Position numbers and translations under genes: made by a program
Notes under the pieces: model-generated
Seen by the model: only the letters and a program-made list of their open reading frames with translations
Told to the model about the DNA's origin: nothing
The model's database searches: none
From: DATJGF01 sp035495315
GTDB taxonomy: Bacteria > Verrucomicrobiota > Verrucomicrobiia > Limisphaerales > UBA8199
Assembly: GCA_035495315.1 (NCBI GenBank)
Contig: DATJGF010000241.1
Coordinates: 1 to 64,000, forward strand
Direction: 5' to 3'
Length of the DNA: 64,000 bases
Shown here: piece after piece, positions 35,710-45,000 of the stretch
How the letters are laid out: every line of letters begins with the position of its first letter
Position numbering within the stretch: the stretch's first letter is position 1

Positions 35710-36240
35710 ATGAGCCTTCTGAAATCAGTCATGAGCGCACCCAATGGCCGTGTCGGTTTGATTGCCCTGAGCATAGTCGCTTTGGATCAAGCCACTAAGG
35801 GCTTGGTCTTGCATTGGCTGGGCTACTCGCAGGAGAAAGTGGTCCTCGACGGCTTTTTCAAGTTCGTTCACTGGCAGAATACCGGCGCCGCGTGGAGTTT
35901 ATTTCGGGGGAATAATCAACTGCTGGCGGTCGTGGCCCTTGTGGCGCTGGTGATATTGTTTCTTAGCCGGCATCACTTTGATTCGCGAACAGTTCTCGGG
36001 CAGGTGGCCTTTGGGCTGATTTTTGGCGGGATCGTCGGAAACCTCATCGATCGGCTCGGTCGTGGACATGTGATCGATTTCCTCTACTTCTATCTGCAAC
36101 AGCAAGGGGGCGGTGAAATCGGCTTTCCTGCTTTTAATGTCGCCGACAGCGCCATCTGCACCGGCGTAGCACTGATTTTTCTCATCACCTGGAGAAATGA
36201 ACGAGAGACGCGGCCCGCGGAAACTGCGGCCGGAAAATGA
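35710..36240 (+). CDS. lspA: Lipoprotein signal peptidase (signal peptidase II)
   Basis: Four hydrophobic helices and the signatures 'WQNTGAAWSLF', 'GNLIDRLGRGHVIDF' and 'FPAFNVADSAI' identify LspA. The Asp in 'RGHVIDF' and the one in 'VADSAI' are the aspartyl protease pair. It cleaves prolipoproteins after lipidation in the inner membrane. ATG 35731 is an alternative start. The RluA-type gene follows after 59 bp and may be co-transcribed. Confidence 0.95.
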   Translation: MSLLKSVMSAPNGRVGLIALSIVALDQATKGLVLHWLGYSQEKVVLDGFFKFVHWQNTGAAWSLFRGNNQLLAVVALVALVILFLSRHHFDSRTVLGQVAFGLIFGGIVGNLIDRLGRGHVIDFLYFYLQQQGGGEIGFPAFNVADSAICTGVALIFLITWRNERETRPAETAAGK

Positions 36241-36299
36241 CAGCCAATTCCTGAGGCCTTCCCCAAAATTCCGGGCTGTGAGTGCGCCAGATTTTTGAG

Positions 36300-37250
36300 A
36301 TGTCGGCTGTTCCTGAAGTCATCACGATTGAGCGTTCCCACCCTGCGGAACGGCTGGATGCGTGGCTGCGTAGCCGGTTGACCGGCGTTTCGCGAGGCGC
36401 AATCCAACGGCTCATCGAAGAGGGACATATCCGTGTTAATGGACGGGTCGTCAAACCGACTCATACCCCTCGCGCCGGCGAACAGGTCGAGGTCCGTTGG
36501 CCTGAGGCTCGTCCAGCAGAAATTCGCGGCGAGGCAATTCCAATCGACGTGCTATATGAGGATGAAGCTTTGCTGGTGGTGAACAAGCCTCCAGGTTTGG
36601 TGGTGCATCCAGCTTCCGGAAATGAAACCCGTACACTGGTCAACGCGCTGCTGCACCACTGCCGAGGGCAGCTGAGCGGCATTGGCGGTGTGGCTCGACC
36701 CGGCATAGTGCATCGGCTCGATAAAGACACTAGTGGGTGTCTGGTGGTAGCGAAAAACGACCAAACGCACCTGGCTCTATCGGTTCAGTTCGCCAGTCGC
36801 AAAGTTGAGAAAATCTACCACACCATTGTGTGCGGTGAAGTGGCGCGGGACCGAGGCGAGATTCGGGCGGCCATTGCCCGACACCCTTCGCACCGCAAAT
36901 GTATGGCCGTCGATGAAGAGATTGGGCGCCAGGCGCACACGAGTTATCAAGTGCTGGACCGCCTTGAGGGAGCCACACTCGTGGAGGCATATCTCCATAC
37001 CGGGCGCACTCATCAAATCCGTGTCCATTTCAAGTTCCTGGGTTACCCCCTGGTCGGCGACGCTACCTACGGCAACCGTCAGAATCAGCGGTTGGAGGAA
37101 TTAAGCGGGTATCGAGCAGCCCGGCAGATGCTGCACGCCTGGCGCTTGAGTTTCATACACCCGCGGACTGCGCGCCGCCTGACTTTTGAGGCGCCACGTC
37201 CCGAAGATTTTCTGGATGCTCTCTCTGCGCTCGCGATCCGAGAAGAGTAG
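36300..37250 (+). CDS. RluA family pseudouridine synthase
   Basis: An N-terminal S4 domain ('RLDAWLRSRLTGVSRGAIQR') is followed by the RluA catalytic domain with 'GIVHRLDKDTSG' (the Asp after HRL is the catalytic residue) and 'LHTGRTHQIRVHF'. It is 316 residues, close to RluD. It probably modifies 23S rRNA uridines, though the exact site cannot be read from sequence. ATG 36300 is preferred over GTG 36282. Confidence 0.92.
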   Translation: MSAVPEVITIERSHPAERLDAWLRSRLTGVSRGAIQRLIEEGHIRVNGRVVKPTHTPRAGEQVEVRWPEARPAEIRGEAIPIDVLYEDEALLVVNKPPGLVVHPASGNETRTLVNALLHHCRGQLSGIGGVARPGIVHRLDKDTSGCLVVAKNDQTHLALSVQFASRKVEKIYHTIVCGEVARDRGEIRAAIARHPSHRKCMAVDEEIGRQAHTSYQVLDRLEGATLVEAYLHTGRTHQIRVHFKFLGYPLVGDATYGNRQNQRLEELSGYRAARQMLHAWRLSFIHPRTARRLTFEAPRPEDFLDALSALAIREE

Positions 37251-37428
37251 ATCCTCTTTCATTTTTCCCCGTTAGAAAACGTTGAGCGGGTTTCGCCCGT
37301 GCCCGGCTGGAGTTTTCGCCCCATTTGAGCAACGCCTGTCCCTGCTTAGGTTTTGGCAACGGCAAAAGCGGCGTCCATTTGCGTCGTTTTGGCTGGAACG
37401 GCAGTTAACAAAAACGAAAGGCAGGTTT

Positions 37429-38448
37429 ATGAGAAAACAACTACTCAGAATCATAGTATTCTGTGCGGCGTGCCTGGCCATCGGGGCGCAGGCGCAAAGT
37501 TCATCGGATCCCTCCAGTCCAGGGAGCAGTTCATCAGGGTCAGGGCAGTCGGGCTCGAGCGGTTCCTCAGGCTACTCAGGTAGTCAATCAGGGTGGACCG
37601 GTGGCCGGATGAGTCCGACTGGCCGGATGGGACATCACGAATTGAAAGCAAGCCAGTTAACTGGAGCTCAAGTGACAAGCAGTTCGGGGAGTGAGATCGG
37701 GACAATCAGCGATATCATTGTCAATCCTGGATCAGGTCGCATAGATTTTGCTGTCATTTCTGTCAGTTCGTCGCTTGGCAGCGGCAGCACGGGCAGTGCA
37801 ACTACCCCTGGCGGCAGCAGCTCTTCTAGCGGGACCTCCAGTGCCACACCGAGCACCAGCTCTTCTAGCGGGATCTCCAGTGCCACACCGAGCAGCAGCT
37901 CTTCTAGCGGGATCTCCAGTGCCACACCGAGCGCCAGCTCCTCTAGCGGGACCTCCAGTGCCACACCGAGCACCAGCTCCTCTAGCGGGACCTCCAGTGC
38001 CATACCGAGCAGCAGCTCCTCCGATAGCTCGCTGGGCACTTCATCCAGTGGTTCCCAAGGCAGCAGCAGTTTAGGAGGCAGTAGCGCGGTCGGCGGCAGC
38101 AGCGTCGGTTCTTCATCGAGCACGAGCACTTCAGGCGGCAAACAAGTCGCCGTTCCTTGGATGCTCCTGCGATCGGGAAGCACTGCCAGCAGCAGCTCCA
38201 CTTCGACCAGCACCCCTTCGACTAGCACCACCGGTCAGACACCGAGTTTCGTGTTCACCGGTGACAGCACCAAGCTGTCCTCGGCCCCGAGCTTCGACTC
38301 GAATACGGATCTGAGCCAACCCGGATGGGCCCATACCGTCTTCTCTTATTTCGGCCTCAGCAGTGGTGGATCGGCCACCGGCGGAGCCGAGACTCCGGGA
38401 GGATCGTCCGGGAGCAGCCTTAATCCCAATTCGTCGTCTGGGCAGTAA
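37429..38448 (+). CDS. Secreted PRC-barrel protein split by a serine-rich repeat
   Basis: ATG 37429 has an AAAGG element upstream and begins a signal peptide ending at 'IGAQAQ'. A PRC-barrel starts at 'HELKASQLTGAQVTSSSGSE', runs to 'GRIDFAVISVSS' and resumes at 'GKQVAVPWMLLR'. The two halves are separated by about 110 residues of Ser/Gly/Thr-rich repeats. PRC barrels usually sit in RNA-processing or photosynthetic proteins, and secreted stand-alone versions are common in soil bacteria. The role is unknown, perhaps in the cell envelope. Confidence 0.75.
   Translation: MRKQLLRIIVFCAACLAIGAQAQSSSDPSSPGSSSSGSGQSGSSGSSGYSGSQSGWTGGRMSPTGRMGHHELKASQLTGAQVTSSSGSEIGTISDIIVNPGSGRIDFAVISVSSSLGSGSTGSATTPGGSSSSSGTSSATPSTSSSSGISSATPSSSSSSGISSATPSASSSSGTSSATPSTSSSSGTSSAIPSSSSSDSSLGTSSSGSQGSSSLGGSSAVGGSSVGSSSSTSTSGGKQVAVPWMLLRSGSTASSSSTSTSTPSTSTTGQTPSFVFTGDSTKLSSAPSFDSNTDLSQPGWAHTVFSYFGLSSGGSATGGAETPGGSSGSSLNPNSSSGQ
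37813..38007 (+). repeat. Five tandem 39-bp coding repeats
   Basis: Five consecutive in-frame 39-bp units (37813, 37852, 37891, 37930, 37969) encode 13 residues each, of the type S-x-SSSSG[TI]SSA[TI]P. Units differ at a few bases, mostly in codon 2 and at G/T in the fourth block. Confidence 0.9.
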
Positions 38449-38527
38449 AACGAAGAGCCTCTAGCGCGGAGTCTGACAGCGTGGACTGAGGGAGCTGCAG
38501 ACTTCGCTTTTCGCTTTTTCGTCCTCG

Positions 38528-38563
38528 AACTCGGATTGTCAGCACATTCCGAGTTTTTTCTTT
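38528..38563 (+). terminator. Intrinsic terminator after the PRC-barrel gene
   Basis: AACTCGGA and TCCGAGTT form an 8-bp stem around a 12-base loop, followed directly by TTTTCTTT. It lies 80 bp past the stop codon. Confidence 0.85.
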
Positions 38564-38744
38564 ACGCTTAAGTTAGGTGACAAAACCGGTCGCGAGAGCT
38601 GATCCTAAAAGACAATCAATGTTTTAGGAGAATGAACGAAGGACCGTTCAACGCGTCTAAGGGTTGACCGAATTTTGGATTTGTGTGTGCTGCGCGCATG
38701 ACCTTGGGCTGTTTTTCGGCATTGTTTGTTTATTAAAACCCGAC

Positions 38745-39242
38745 ATGAACCCTGCGACGATACTGTATGTGGAGGACGACTCGAACGATGTCCTGCTTTT
38801 CAAGCACGCCATTGAAAGGGTCGGCAGTACCTGTAATCTCCAGGTCTTCACCGATAGTGAAGAAGCCGTCAGTTACCTAAATGGCGCAGGGAAATTCAGC
38901 GACCGTGCTCGATTTCCTTTGCCCGACGTCGTGCTGCTGGATCTAAAAATGCCGCGCATTAACGGCTTTGAGTTTCTTGCCTGGATGCGCGAGCATGACC
39001 ACTTGCGTTGCCTGCCGGTTATTGTGCTGAGTTCTTCCAATCATGCGGCCGATATTCAGCGAGCCTATGCTTCAGGGGCTAATTCTTACCTGGTTAAACC
39101 GATCGACTTTGTCGCGTTGGTTGAGTTAGTCAAATCCCTCCACCAATACTGGCTAAGTCATAATCAATGTCCTCGCATCCTGGAACCCTCCCCCTTTGTT
39201 CCGCTCGCCGGAACCAATCACATGCCGCGGCTTACGGCTTAG
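38745..39242 (+). CDS. Stand-alone response regulator receiver protein
   Basis: From ATG 38745, 'MNPATILYVEDDSNDVLLFK' opens a CheY-like receiver domain. The acidic pair (ED), the phosphoacceptor Asp in 'DVVLLDLKMP', the Ser in 'IVLSSS' and the Lys in 'LVKPIDF' are all present. There is no output domain; a short, poorly conserved C-terminal tail follows. No histidine kinase gene is next to it. Its last 11 bp overlap the end of the convergent gene. The ORF opens earlier at 38664, but the extra residues look non-coding. Confidence 0.88.
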   Translation: MNPATILYVEDDSNDVLLFKHAIERVGSTCNLQVFTDSEEAVSYLNGAGKFSDRARFPLPDVVLLDLKMPRINGFEFLAWMREHDHLRCLPVIVLSSSNHAADIQRAYASGANSYLVKPIDFVALVELVKSLHQYWLSHNQCPRILEPSPFVPLAGTNHMPRLTA

Positions 39243-40356
39243 CCGCCACTGCGTTGATACTGACCTGTTGAGTTCCCCCGATTACCGCTGTTCCTGAAAT
39301 TTGCGACACGGGTGCACGCGTAATCGCTCCGCCCAATGACCGCCCCGCGTCCCTAAATAAATTAGTTGATACTGCTTCCGTGCCCGAATTCGTGGGGACA
39401 AAAAATCGCCCATTAAAAACTACCAGCCTTTGCAAGCTGCGATTCGTTCCACTGACCTGGAAAAAAACCTCCGGAGCAGTCGAGTTGGCGCTAGCATCGG
39501 CGGCGCGCTTCTGCGGTGAAAGAGAGCGTCTTTGTTCAACTCGGCTTAATTGACGTGGTGCCATCTGCAAGGATCCGGAGTAGACGGAGCCATCTTGATC
39601 CACCACCCGAATAGCCGAGCCCGATTGTTCCCACTGAAAAGAAGCCAGAATAGGTTGCGGATTATCCTTCTCAATCAGTTTCACCTCGTTGCTCGACTCC
39701 TGAAAAAAGAGTCGCGTCGGCGCGCTGAAGCTCTGCCCTGCAGCCCCAATGCTTGAAGCCGCTGAGGAATAGGTCACGACTGGCGCCACATTTCCGGCCG
39801 GGGCGTTCAGCGTCGGTCGCGATAAGCCTGATGTCTCTGCGTCCTTCTTCAGCATCTCTGGCATTGCGCCCTGGGCGGGATACCTCGACGCGATTTCCGG
39901 CTTTGACACGGATTGGAGATCCGGCTCTTTCGCGATATCCTGGCTCGACTGTACTTTATTCTCAGCCTGACGCGCGTCTGCCAGGTTGACTGGGGTGGTC
40001 GCCGGCGCGGCTAACTGAAGCCTTGAGGCTGAGGATGTTTGTTGAGTTGTTTTGTCGCTGCGCGCCAACAGGCGTGCTCGTTGAGAGGATCTGTGCGACG
40101 AAACAATGCTCCACGTTGTTATGGCAAACACCAGAAAAACACCTGCACTCCACGCCAGCTTCGGGCCCAGAGAAAGCGACAAGAATCTGGAAAGGAAGCC
40201 AGTTGATTCGGCGGGTCTGTTATGGAACACGTGACCAACTTCAGCTTGCAACAAACGGCGAGTTGCCGGGTGAAGCGTGAGCGGTTCCTCACCGCGCCTC
40301 TGCTTGGCACAGGCGCGCAGCAGCTTTTCAATGGCTCGTTCGGCTTCGTCAGGCAT
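39232..40356 (-). CDS. Membrane protein next to an ECF sigma gene, putative anti-sigma factor
   Basis: The 374-residue protein has a cytoplasmic N-terminus of about 65 residues ('AERAIEKLLRACAKQRRGEE'), one transmembrane helix at about residues 66-85 (AWSAGVFLVFAITTWSIV) and a long external Ser/Thr/Ala-rich region. It starts 6 bp after the stop of the ECF sigma factor gene on the same strand. This position and topology are typical of anti-sigma factors, but no ZAS motif (HX3CX2C) is visible, so the role is inferred. Its C-terminus ('GTQQVSINAVAAKP') is unremarkable. Confidence 0.65.
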   Translation of the reverse strand: MPDEAERAIEKLLRACAKQRRGEEPLTLHPATRRLLQAEVGHVFHNRPAESTGFLSRFLSLSLGPKLAWSAGVFLVFAITTWSIVSSHRSSQRARLLARSDKTTQQTSSASRLQLAAPATTPVNLADARQAENKVQSSQDIAKEPDLQSVSKPEIASRYPAQGAMPEMLKKDAETSGLSRPTLNAPAGNVAPVVTYSSAASSIGAAGQSFSAPTRLFFQESSNEVKLIEKDNPQPILASFQWEQSGSAIRVVDQDGSVYSGSLQMAPRQLSRVEQRRSLSPQKRAADASANSTAPEVFFQVSGTNRSLQRLVVFNGRFFVPTNSGTEAVSTNLFRDAGRSLGGAITRAPVSQISGTAVIGGTQQVSINAVAAKP

Positions 40357-40362
40357 AAGTCG

Positions 40363-40989
40363 CTATAAGTTAGACGGGAAAACGGGTGATTTCTCTCCCT
40401 GGAAAAGTTCACGAGCAATCTCTTCCAGGCGGTCGAGGCATTTGCTCAACCGCGAACTTACAGTTTTGGGATTCAAGTCAAGCGCTCGGCTGATCTCGTC
40501 GTAACCCAGGTCCGCAAAGTAACGCAGTTGAATGATTTCGCGGCAGGCCTCACCCAATCCGTCGATTGCCACATGGACCAACCGGATTTGCTCATTCGTC
40601 AAAAGAGCCGCGTCGGGGCTCGGCGTTGAGCTTGGTGGGTCCAGCGCCAGACCTGTTTCCGGGTCTTCGGCCTGCAATGAGAGGGTGGTTTGCCCGCCTC
40701 CCCGTTTGGCGGCATGTTGACGTTCCCGAAAGTCTTTCGCTTTGTTCGCCGCGATCCGGAATAACCAGGTCTGAAATTGGCTCTGGCCGTGGAAAGTATT
40801 CAGGTGCCGAATTACCGCAAGGAACACCTCCTGACAGATCTCCTCGACATCCTCGCGCTGGAAATTGTGCCCAAGCTGGAAGATGAATCGACCGGTCGCC
40901 TCGTAGTGCTTGTCGAATAATTCATCCCAGGCCTCCGCATCTCCTCGACGACATCGCTCAAGCATTTCGGCTTCAACATCCTGACCCAT
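40363..40989 (-). CDS. ECF-family RNA polymerase sigma factor
   Basis: The 208-residue protein has region 2 ('EDVEEICQEVFLAVIRHLNT ... SQFQTWLFRIAANKAKDFRER') and region 4 ('GEACREIIQLRYFADLGYDE...DLNPKTVSSRLSKCLDRLEE'). It has normal ECF length, with no C-terminal extension, unlike three others in this window. It forms a tight pair with the downstream membrane protein. The upstream region is shared with a divergent gene and contains the GTCG repeat array. Confidence 0.9.
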   Translation of the reverse strand: MGQDVEAEMLERCRRGDAEAWDELFDKHYEATGRFIFQLGHNFQREDVEEICQEVFLAVIRHLNTFHGQSQFQTWLFRIAANKAKDFRERQHAAKRGGGQTTLSLQAEDPETGLALDPPSSTPSPDAALLTNEQIRLVHVAIDGLGEACREIIQLRYFADLGYDEISRALDLNPKTVSSRLSKCLDRLEEIARELFQGEKSPVFPSNL

Positions 40990-41292
40990 GCCAAGCCAGA
41001 CCTTATTTGATGTCTCCCTGGTTGAACAGACCGATTTTTACCAATTCAGTACGCGTTTCTCCCAAGGACGACGCCAAACGGCCTCGCTTTTGGAGTTTTG
41101 AATGGAATTTGAACCGATCCATCGTAAACACAAAACAACCGGGTGCGCAGAGCCTGACCGTGGGAGTGAATGTCGCTTGTGGACAATCGAGGTCGGTTTT
41201 AGATAACGATTTCGGTTTTAGACAATCATTTTGGTTTGCTGGCATTCCGTTCGCCCCCCTTGATAGTTCGCGATGATTCAGGAGTACCGAAA
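40990..41292. other. Divergent intergenic region, 303 bp, with repeat array A
   Basis: The region lies between the leftward ECF sigma gene and the rightward HTH gene. It holds array A and presumably promoters for both. Small overlapping ORFs here are judged spurious. Confidence 0.5.
41171..41225 (+). promoter_or_regulatory. GTCG repeat array A (three units)
   Basis: Three direct units start at 41172, 41192 and 41211, 20 and 19 bp apart. The units resemble GTCGCTTGTGGACAA, GTCGGTTTTAGATAA and TTCGGTTTTAGACAA. Unit 1 contains the inverted repeat TGTC-N7-GACA. The array ends about 67 bp upstream of the HTH start codon, and the same unit occurs at 41844 and 52213. Confidence 0.8.
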
Positions 41293-41685
41293 GTGAGTAG
41301 CGGCCTTCTGACAATTGAAGAATGGGAACAAGTCGCTAAGGAGGCGGACTATAATCCCGCCAAAATGGCTACTTTGTGCTCGATCTCTGAACGTCAATTA
41401 CAGCGGCTGTTCAGACAGCATTTGCATTGTACGCCAAGTCGCTGGCTGCGAAACCTCCAATGCCGTATTGCCAAACAACTTATCTCACAGGGCTATTCCA
41501 ACAAGGCGGCGGCTGCGGAGTTGAAATTCTCCAGTGAATCTCATTTCTGCCGCGAATTTAAAAAAGTTTTCGGCACCTCTCCTCAGACCTTTGCCCCGGC
41601 TCATGCGGGCTATTCCCGTGCGGCTAACGCTCACAGTATTTCCAAAAACAGCTGGAATGCGTTGCGTAGCACGCCATCGTCATAG
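41293..41685 (+). CDS. Stand-alone AraC-type HTH protein (paralogue 1)
   Basis: The GTG at 41293 is chosen because AGGAG lies 8 bp upstream and because the paralogue at 52571 starts at the same place in the alignment. The 130 residues are almost only a two-helix-turn-helix AraC DNA-binding domain ('MATLCSISERQLQRLFRQHL', 'SNKAAAAELKFSSESHFCRE', 'FKKVFGTSPQTFAP'). There is no ligand-binding domain. It is very similar throughout to the gene at 52571. Both sit next to the same repeat arrays, so autoregulation is a reasonable inference. Confidence 0.87.
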   Translation: MSSGLLTIEEWEQVAKEADYNPAKMATLCSISERQLQRLFRQHLHCTPSRWLRNLQCRIAKQLISQGYSNKAAAAELKFSSESHFCREFKKVFGTSPQTFAPAHAGYSRAANAHSISKNSWNALRSTPSS

Positions 41686-42086
41686 GCGGTTCATTTGGGT
41701 TTTGCACTTATTGCTAGCAGCGTGGTCCGAGTCGTGCCGGTACGGAATGTTTTCGATAACTTATTCATTTTATTAGGAAAGAGTGACAACTAAGTGCGGA
41801 GCCAAAACCCACTCTATTTAGCGGGGAAACCTTCGACACCTATGTCGCTGGTAGTAAAACGTGTCGACATTAGACAAGGATGTCGCTTTTGGACAATATT
41901 GGTCGGTCTTGGACAAGAATGTCGGTTTTGGATAATCCTTTTGGTTTGATGCCATTAGATCTCTTCGCGTTAATGGCTCCCACGGCACGGTCCGCGGCTC
42001 ACGGTCACCAGGTGGCGTGCAGCATCAACGACGTGACGAGGTTAATCAGGGTGTCCGATCCTGAGCGTTAAATACAACTAACTATT
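41686..42086. other. Intergenic region, 401 bp, with repeat array B
   Basis: The region lies between the HTH gene and the giant P-domain gene. It contains repeat array B, which ends about 150 bp before the giant gene's ATG. I see no gene. Confidence 0.5.
41844..41935 (+). promoter_or_regulatory. GTCG repeat array B (four units plus one degenerate)
   Basis: Units start at 41863, 41882, 41902 and 41921, with a degenerate unit at 41844 in phase (spacings 19, 19, 20, 19). Examples are GTCGCTTTTGGACAA, GTCGGTCTTGGACAA and GTCGGTTTTGGATAA. The bases after the array resemble those after array A (TTTTGGTTTG...CATT). Confidence 0.85.
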
Positions 42087-45000
42087 ATGAAGATCAATAC
42101 AAGGAATACCCGAGGTCTTGGCGCGTGGGTTCTTGGTGGCGTGGCATCCCTGTTGCTGAGCATGTCCGCCCTCGGACAATTCACCGTGACGCAACCCGCC
42201 GCGATCACGATCAACGACAACGGGGTGGCCACTCCTTACCCTTCCAGCATTTATTTGACCAATGCCAATCTGGTTGGAGTGCTCCAGAATGTGGTCGTCC
42301 AGGTAGATAACGTAAGCCATCCATACGCGCCGGATGTCGGGTTATTGTTAGTTGGGCCCAACGGCCAAGCCGTTGTCCTGATGAGCGGTTCGGGCGGTAA
42401 CCCGAGCGGCAGCGCCGCGCTGGACAAGGCCACCTTGATCTTTAGCGACGACGCAGATTCAGCATTGCCTGTGGCGTCACCCCTGGTTTCGGGCAGCTCA
42501 TATCAACCTACCGACAACGCCAATCTAAGCTTTCCCAGCCCCGCGCCAACGACGGGATATGCTTCCAGTTTGACGGCCGCCTTCGGTGGCAGCAACCCGA
42601 ACGGAGTCTGGAGTCTTTACGCGCTCGATGATCAGGCGGGCCCGGCAAGTTCCGGCACGCCGGCAATCGGCTCCTGGACCTTGAAGCTCTTTACGACTCC
42701 TTTGGTCACAGCTGCCACAAACACGGTGTATCTCGCTGAGAACGGCAATGCGGTCAGCGTCAATTTCAAAGTCTCCGATTCCAGTCCTCCTGCGGGGGGC
42801 TTCATTGCTACTGCGATCAATACAGCTACTAACATTGTTTCGGGCGTTGCCACATTTAGTGGTACTAACGGCACGCTTACCATCACACCGCTGCAAAATA
42901 CGTTTGGAACTAATACCCTTACTCTGTCCGTTAGCGATGGTGTTAGCAGTGCTACCGCCGATATCACCGTCAAACTGGCGCATGTGAACCAGGCTCCTAC
43001 TCTGGCGATCACCAACAGTTCTGTCAGCACCGTCGCCGGTGTTGTTTCGCCGACCGTCAACATCACCGTCGCTGATGTAGATCCCGACAATGCCGCAACG
43101 AGCCTTTCTTTGAATGTCAGTTCCTCCGATAATAACATTGTAGCGCCTTCGGGAGTATTCTTCAGCACCGCCGATACAGGTGCATTGCGGAAGTTTAGCG
43201 TCGTGCCGAGGGGCACGAACATCGGCAGCGCGACCTTGACCTTCACGGTTGTCGATGCGGGCGGGCTATCCAATAGTGCCACCATCAATGTAAATGTTGG
43301 TCCCATCGTCCATCCTGCATTTGCTAACACGAGAGTACTTGGTTTGTCCGCTGCAGGTACTACCAACTCGAGCATAGCCGTCTCCAATGTTCCGGGCTTG
43401 ATCGGCAATGTGACCGTGTCCGTCGATGGCCTTAACAATGTCGTTGGTAATAACCTCGGGCTAGCCTTGGTGGCTCCTGGTGGAACCGTGACATTACTCA
43501 ATAATTCAGGTGGCGCCGGTCCGAATACGTTTGCGCAAGTGAACTTTGCGAGCACAGGCGCGGCTAACCTCCCGGGCAGCGATTCCATTAGCGCGGTCAA
43601 TTTGCAGGCCGCCGGACTTAGTTCACTGGTTGGCAAGAGCCCGATCGGCATTTGGACACTTTGGGCGACCAACGGTGGGGCCGCGGCCCAAATCACAGGC
43701 GGTTGGGTGCTGAACATTTATGCCGCGCCAACTATCAGTTCGACAGTCACGAACATATCGATGCCTGAAGAGACTACGACCAACATCACCTTCACGGTCG
43801 CGGGCATTAACGGAGCCATTACCAATGCATCGGACATAACTATCACCTCTGGTAATACGGACCTAATCGTTGTTAATAATCCCGCCTTCGACCTTGGGAC
43901 CGGAATCGGCACCGCTCAGTTGGAGGCAATCTTTAAAACCACTGGGCCCCAATATGGCTCGACTACCGTTACCGTCACAGCCAAAGACAACAACAACTTC
44001 ACTGCCACCTTTGTCTACAACGTCACGGTGACATTTAAGAATCATGCCCCGGAGATCACCTTTGTGCCTCGCCAGGTCACGCGCGTGGGACAGGTGCTCG
44101 GTCCTGTGGATTTTGGCGTGAGCGACTCGGATCTTCCACCGCAGACGCTGACGGTTACGGCGACTTCGGATAATCAGGCTTTGCTGCCCGATAGCAATAT
44201 TCTGCTTCAGGGGAGCGGCGCCAACATGTCTTTCACCCTGTTCCCGCTGGGTACGGTCAGCGATACTGCCAATGTCACATTGACCGTTTCCGACGGCACG
44301 ACAACTTCAAGCACCGTCTTCAGCGTGTTTGCTCAGAGCCAGGGCAACCCGCTTTTCGGAAATCAGAAACAAATCTCCATTCCCGCAAACGCGCCGGCTG
44401 ATACTTACCCATCCACCATTGGTGTCAGCAATCTGGTCGGCACGATATCGAAGGTCACGGTCACGCTGTTCGACATTACCCATTCTGTACCCGATGACCT
44501 GAACGTGTTGTTGGTCAGCCCGCATGGGGTCAAGGTCCTCTTGATGGGCCATGCCGGCGGCGCGAATGCCTTAGCGAACACGACCTTAATCCTCGATGAC
44601 GCCGCAACCGGCAGTTTGTCGGATAGCGGGCCGATCACCTCTGGAATTTATAAGCCGAGCAGTTACGGTACCGTAGCTACTTTCCCGGCCCCGGCGCCAG
44701 CCGCCCCTTATGCGACGACGCTAAGTTCCTTCAACGGTCTTAGTGGCACCAATGCCAATGGTCTATGGTCATTGTATATTGTGGATAGTGGCACAGGCAA
44801 AGGCGTTATGGTCAATGGATGGCAGCTGAGCATCCAAACCGCCGTCTCGGTCCAACCTATCGCCGACGTGACGATGCGGGAGAACGATAAGACCCTTCAG
44901 ATCCCGGTCAGTGTCGGCGACGATCAGCCGGGCGTGAGCATCACGGTCGGCGCCGTTCCAGCAGACCCGAGTGTCATTCAAACCGTGTTTGAACCCGGCT

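Noticed and set aside
38644..38675. Possible further copy of the GTCG unit (GACCGAATTTTGGATTT)
   Set aside because: A single, weakly similar site with no in-phase neighbours; chance similarity is likely.
41171..41935. Possibility that the GTCG arrays are CRISPR arrays
   Set aside because: Units are only about 15 bp with 4-5-bp gaps, spacing is 19-20 bp and no unique spacers or cas genes are present.
42632..43717. Several 60-360-residue reverse ORFs inside the giant gene
   Set aside because: They are all antisense to a single long forward frame with a signal peptide and repeated domains.
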